Assembly (NCBI RefSeq): GCF_040412425.1
Contig: NC_089744.1
Location: 28,723,501 to 28,787,500, forward strand
Source of the DNA: Macrobrachium rosenbergii
Lineage: Eukaryota; Arthropoda; Malacostraca; Decapoda; Palaemonidae
DNA: 64,000 bases
Reading direction: 5' to 3'
A model generated the notes under the pieces. The model worked only from the letters and a program-made list of their open reading frames with translations. It had not been told where the DNA came from and did not search any database. Both the position numbers and the translations under genes were made by a program. Shown here one piece after another: positions 63,108 to 64,000 of the stretch; the stretch's first letter is position 1, and each line of letters opens with the position of its first letter.

Positions 63108-64000
63108 AATCTGTTTGTTTTACCCAGTGAATTCAATCCATAGGCGACATTAATAGCCTATGGATTGTCACTCAGGTACAAGATCCTCATCATGAGATAG
63201 CTGAGGTCTTTTGGAGGATGCCCCCTTCAGCAGAAGGAAGGGTAGGGATATTGTGCCAAAACCCTGCAGACCCAATGATGGATAACTAACAAGTACATAT
63301 GCACAAAATAGGTATATTTCTAATATACCAAAAACCACAACCAGGTTTAAAAGGCAATACACCAAAAAAGTCTACCTATTGATTCAGGACATAATTTCCC
63401 CTGCACAAACCAGAGGAGTTAATGCTCTGCAATTATCGTATTTAAACTCCGTACCATGAAGACTTGCCAAAGCAAGTACAAGATTAAATTGCCACCAAGT
63501 GACTTCAATATCTTATCCAAGGATAAGTTCTCAAATTTAAAAGTTGTAGCCATTGCTCACATGTCCAGTTGCTTACCTTCCATTAAGGATAGAAATTAGC
63601 ATGACAGTCCTTAACCAAATACTTAACCAAAGACCTAATGAAAAGGACACTGGAAACTCCGGTTTCCACATCACTCAAAACAGAACCTTCACATCAGGTT
63701 TAATTCTGTTAGCGCAATTCCAACAATCCTTACAGACAGTTCTGGACCCCATAAGGGTCAAGTTCCTCAAGGCCTGGTAACTCCAGGCTTGGTAAAGATA
63801 CTGTTGTAAAAGGACCTAGCCCAAAACTATCCTTAGTTCACAATAAGGCAAGGATAATTGTCTTGCCTTTAGCAAGGCCTGTCTTATCTAACTAAGAGTG
63901 TTGCTCTCTAACTCTCTAGCTGTGTCTAAGGCTCCTGTGATGTTTCCATAGAAACTTCTTTACAAGGAGCTAGTTCTAAACAGTTCAAAAGTTCAACAAA
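63108..64000. other. No gene recognised to the window edge
   Basis: Intronic or upstream sequence. The minus frame at 63168-63365 (65 codons, SLGLQGFGTISLPFLLLKG) and plus frame at 63553-63780 show no domain and no importin homology. Confidence 0.45.

Noticed and set aside
61212..64000. Further upstream importin-alpha exons
   Set aside because: No ARM-repeat peptide with flanking splice sites could be read on the minus strand. The short minus frame at 63168-63365 is unrelated.

Overview
This is a eukaryotic nuclear window, most likely from a decapod crustacean (shrimp-like). The grounds are indirect: very long (TA)n and (CT)n microsatellites every few kilobases, several repeat families that resemble those I know from decapod genomes, introns with GT..AG borders, and very little coding sequence. 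The species call is inference. No bacterial operon, rRNA, genuine tRNA gene or CRISPR array is present.

Layout. From 1 to about 23 kb the sequence is repeat-rich and has no recognisable host gene. It holds a 1.6-kb element with about nine ~140-bp tandem units (2466-4062), a near-perfect 296-bp palindrome (6018-6313), a mariner transposase relic (9042-9800) that runs into a cluster of tRNA-like SINE units (9785-10995), a SINE (16232-16512), a foldback element (16645-16967), copies of a GTGCAC-hairpin repeat family, a doubled LINE-type tail with (ATT)n ends (20247-20574) and an inverted duplication around a long (TA)n tract (21944-22804).

The centrepiece is a near-complete LTR retrotransposon at 23086-31453, inserted in a TA/CATA microsatellite and flanked by ACAT. 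Its pol order is protease, integrase, reverse transcriptase, RNase H, with integrase BEFORE reverse transcriptase. That is the hallmark of the Gmr1-like branch of Ty3/gypsy, and its Gag has a SCAN-like capsid, which fits the same branch. The two LTRs are very similar, so the insertion looks young. It is nevertheless broken: an in-frame TGA in gag, two 1-nt shifts bracketing the protease DTG, and a zinc-knuckle His changed to Asn. An 87-bp duplication has placed a second primer-binding-site-like segment inside each LTR.

From 31.5 to 52.9 kb there are microsatellites, a heavily decayed second Ty3/gypsy copy of ordinary gene order (37160-39930), LINE-tail-like fragments and long unassigned stretches.

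The only host gene I can support is on the minus strand at 52963-61211: the last five coding exons (232 codons, ARM repeat 6 to the stop) of an importin-alpha of the KPNA1/5/6 type. The upstream exons lie beyond the right edge. Its 6.4-kb intron has collected a LINE reverse-transcriptase fragment, a hairpin element and a duplicated degenerate sequence. The rest of its upstream intron carries another GTGCAC-family copy and a ~147-bp tandem triplication.
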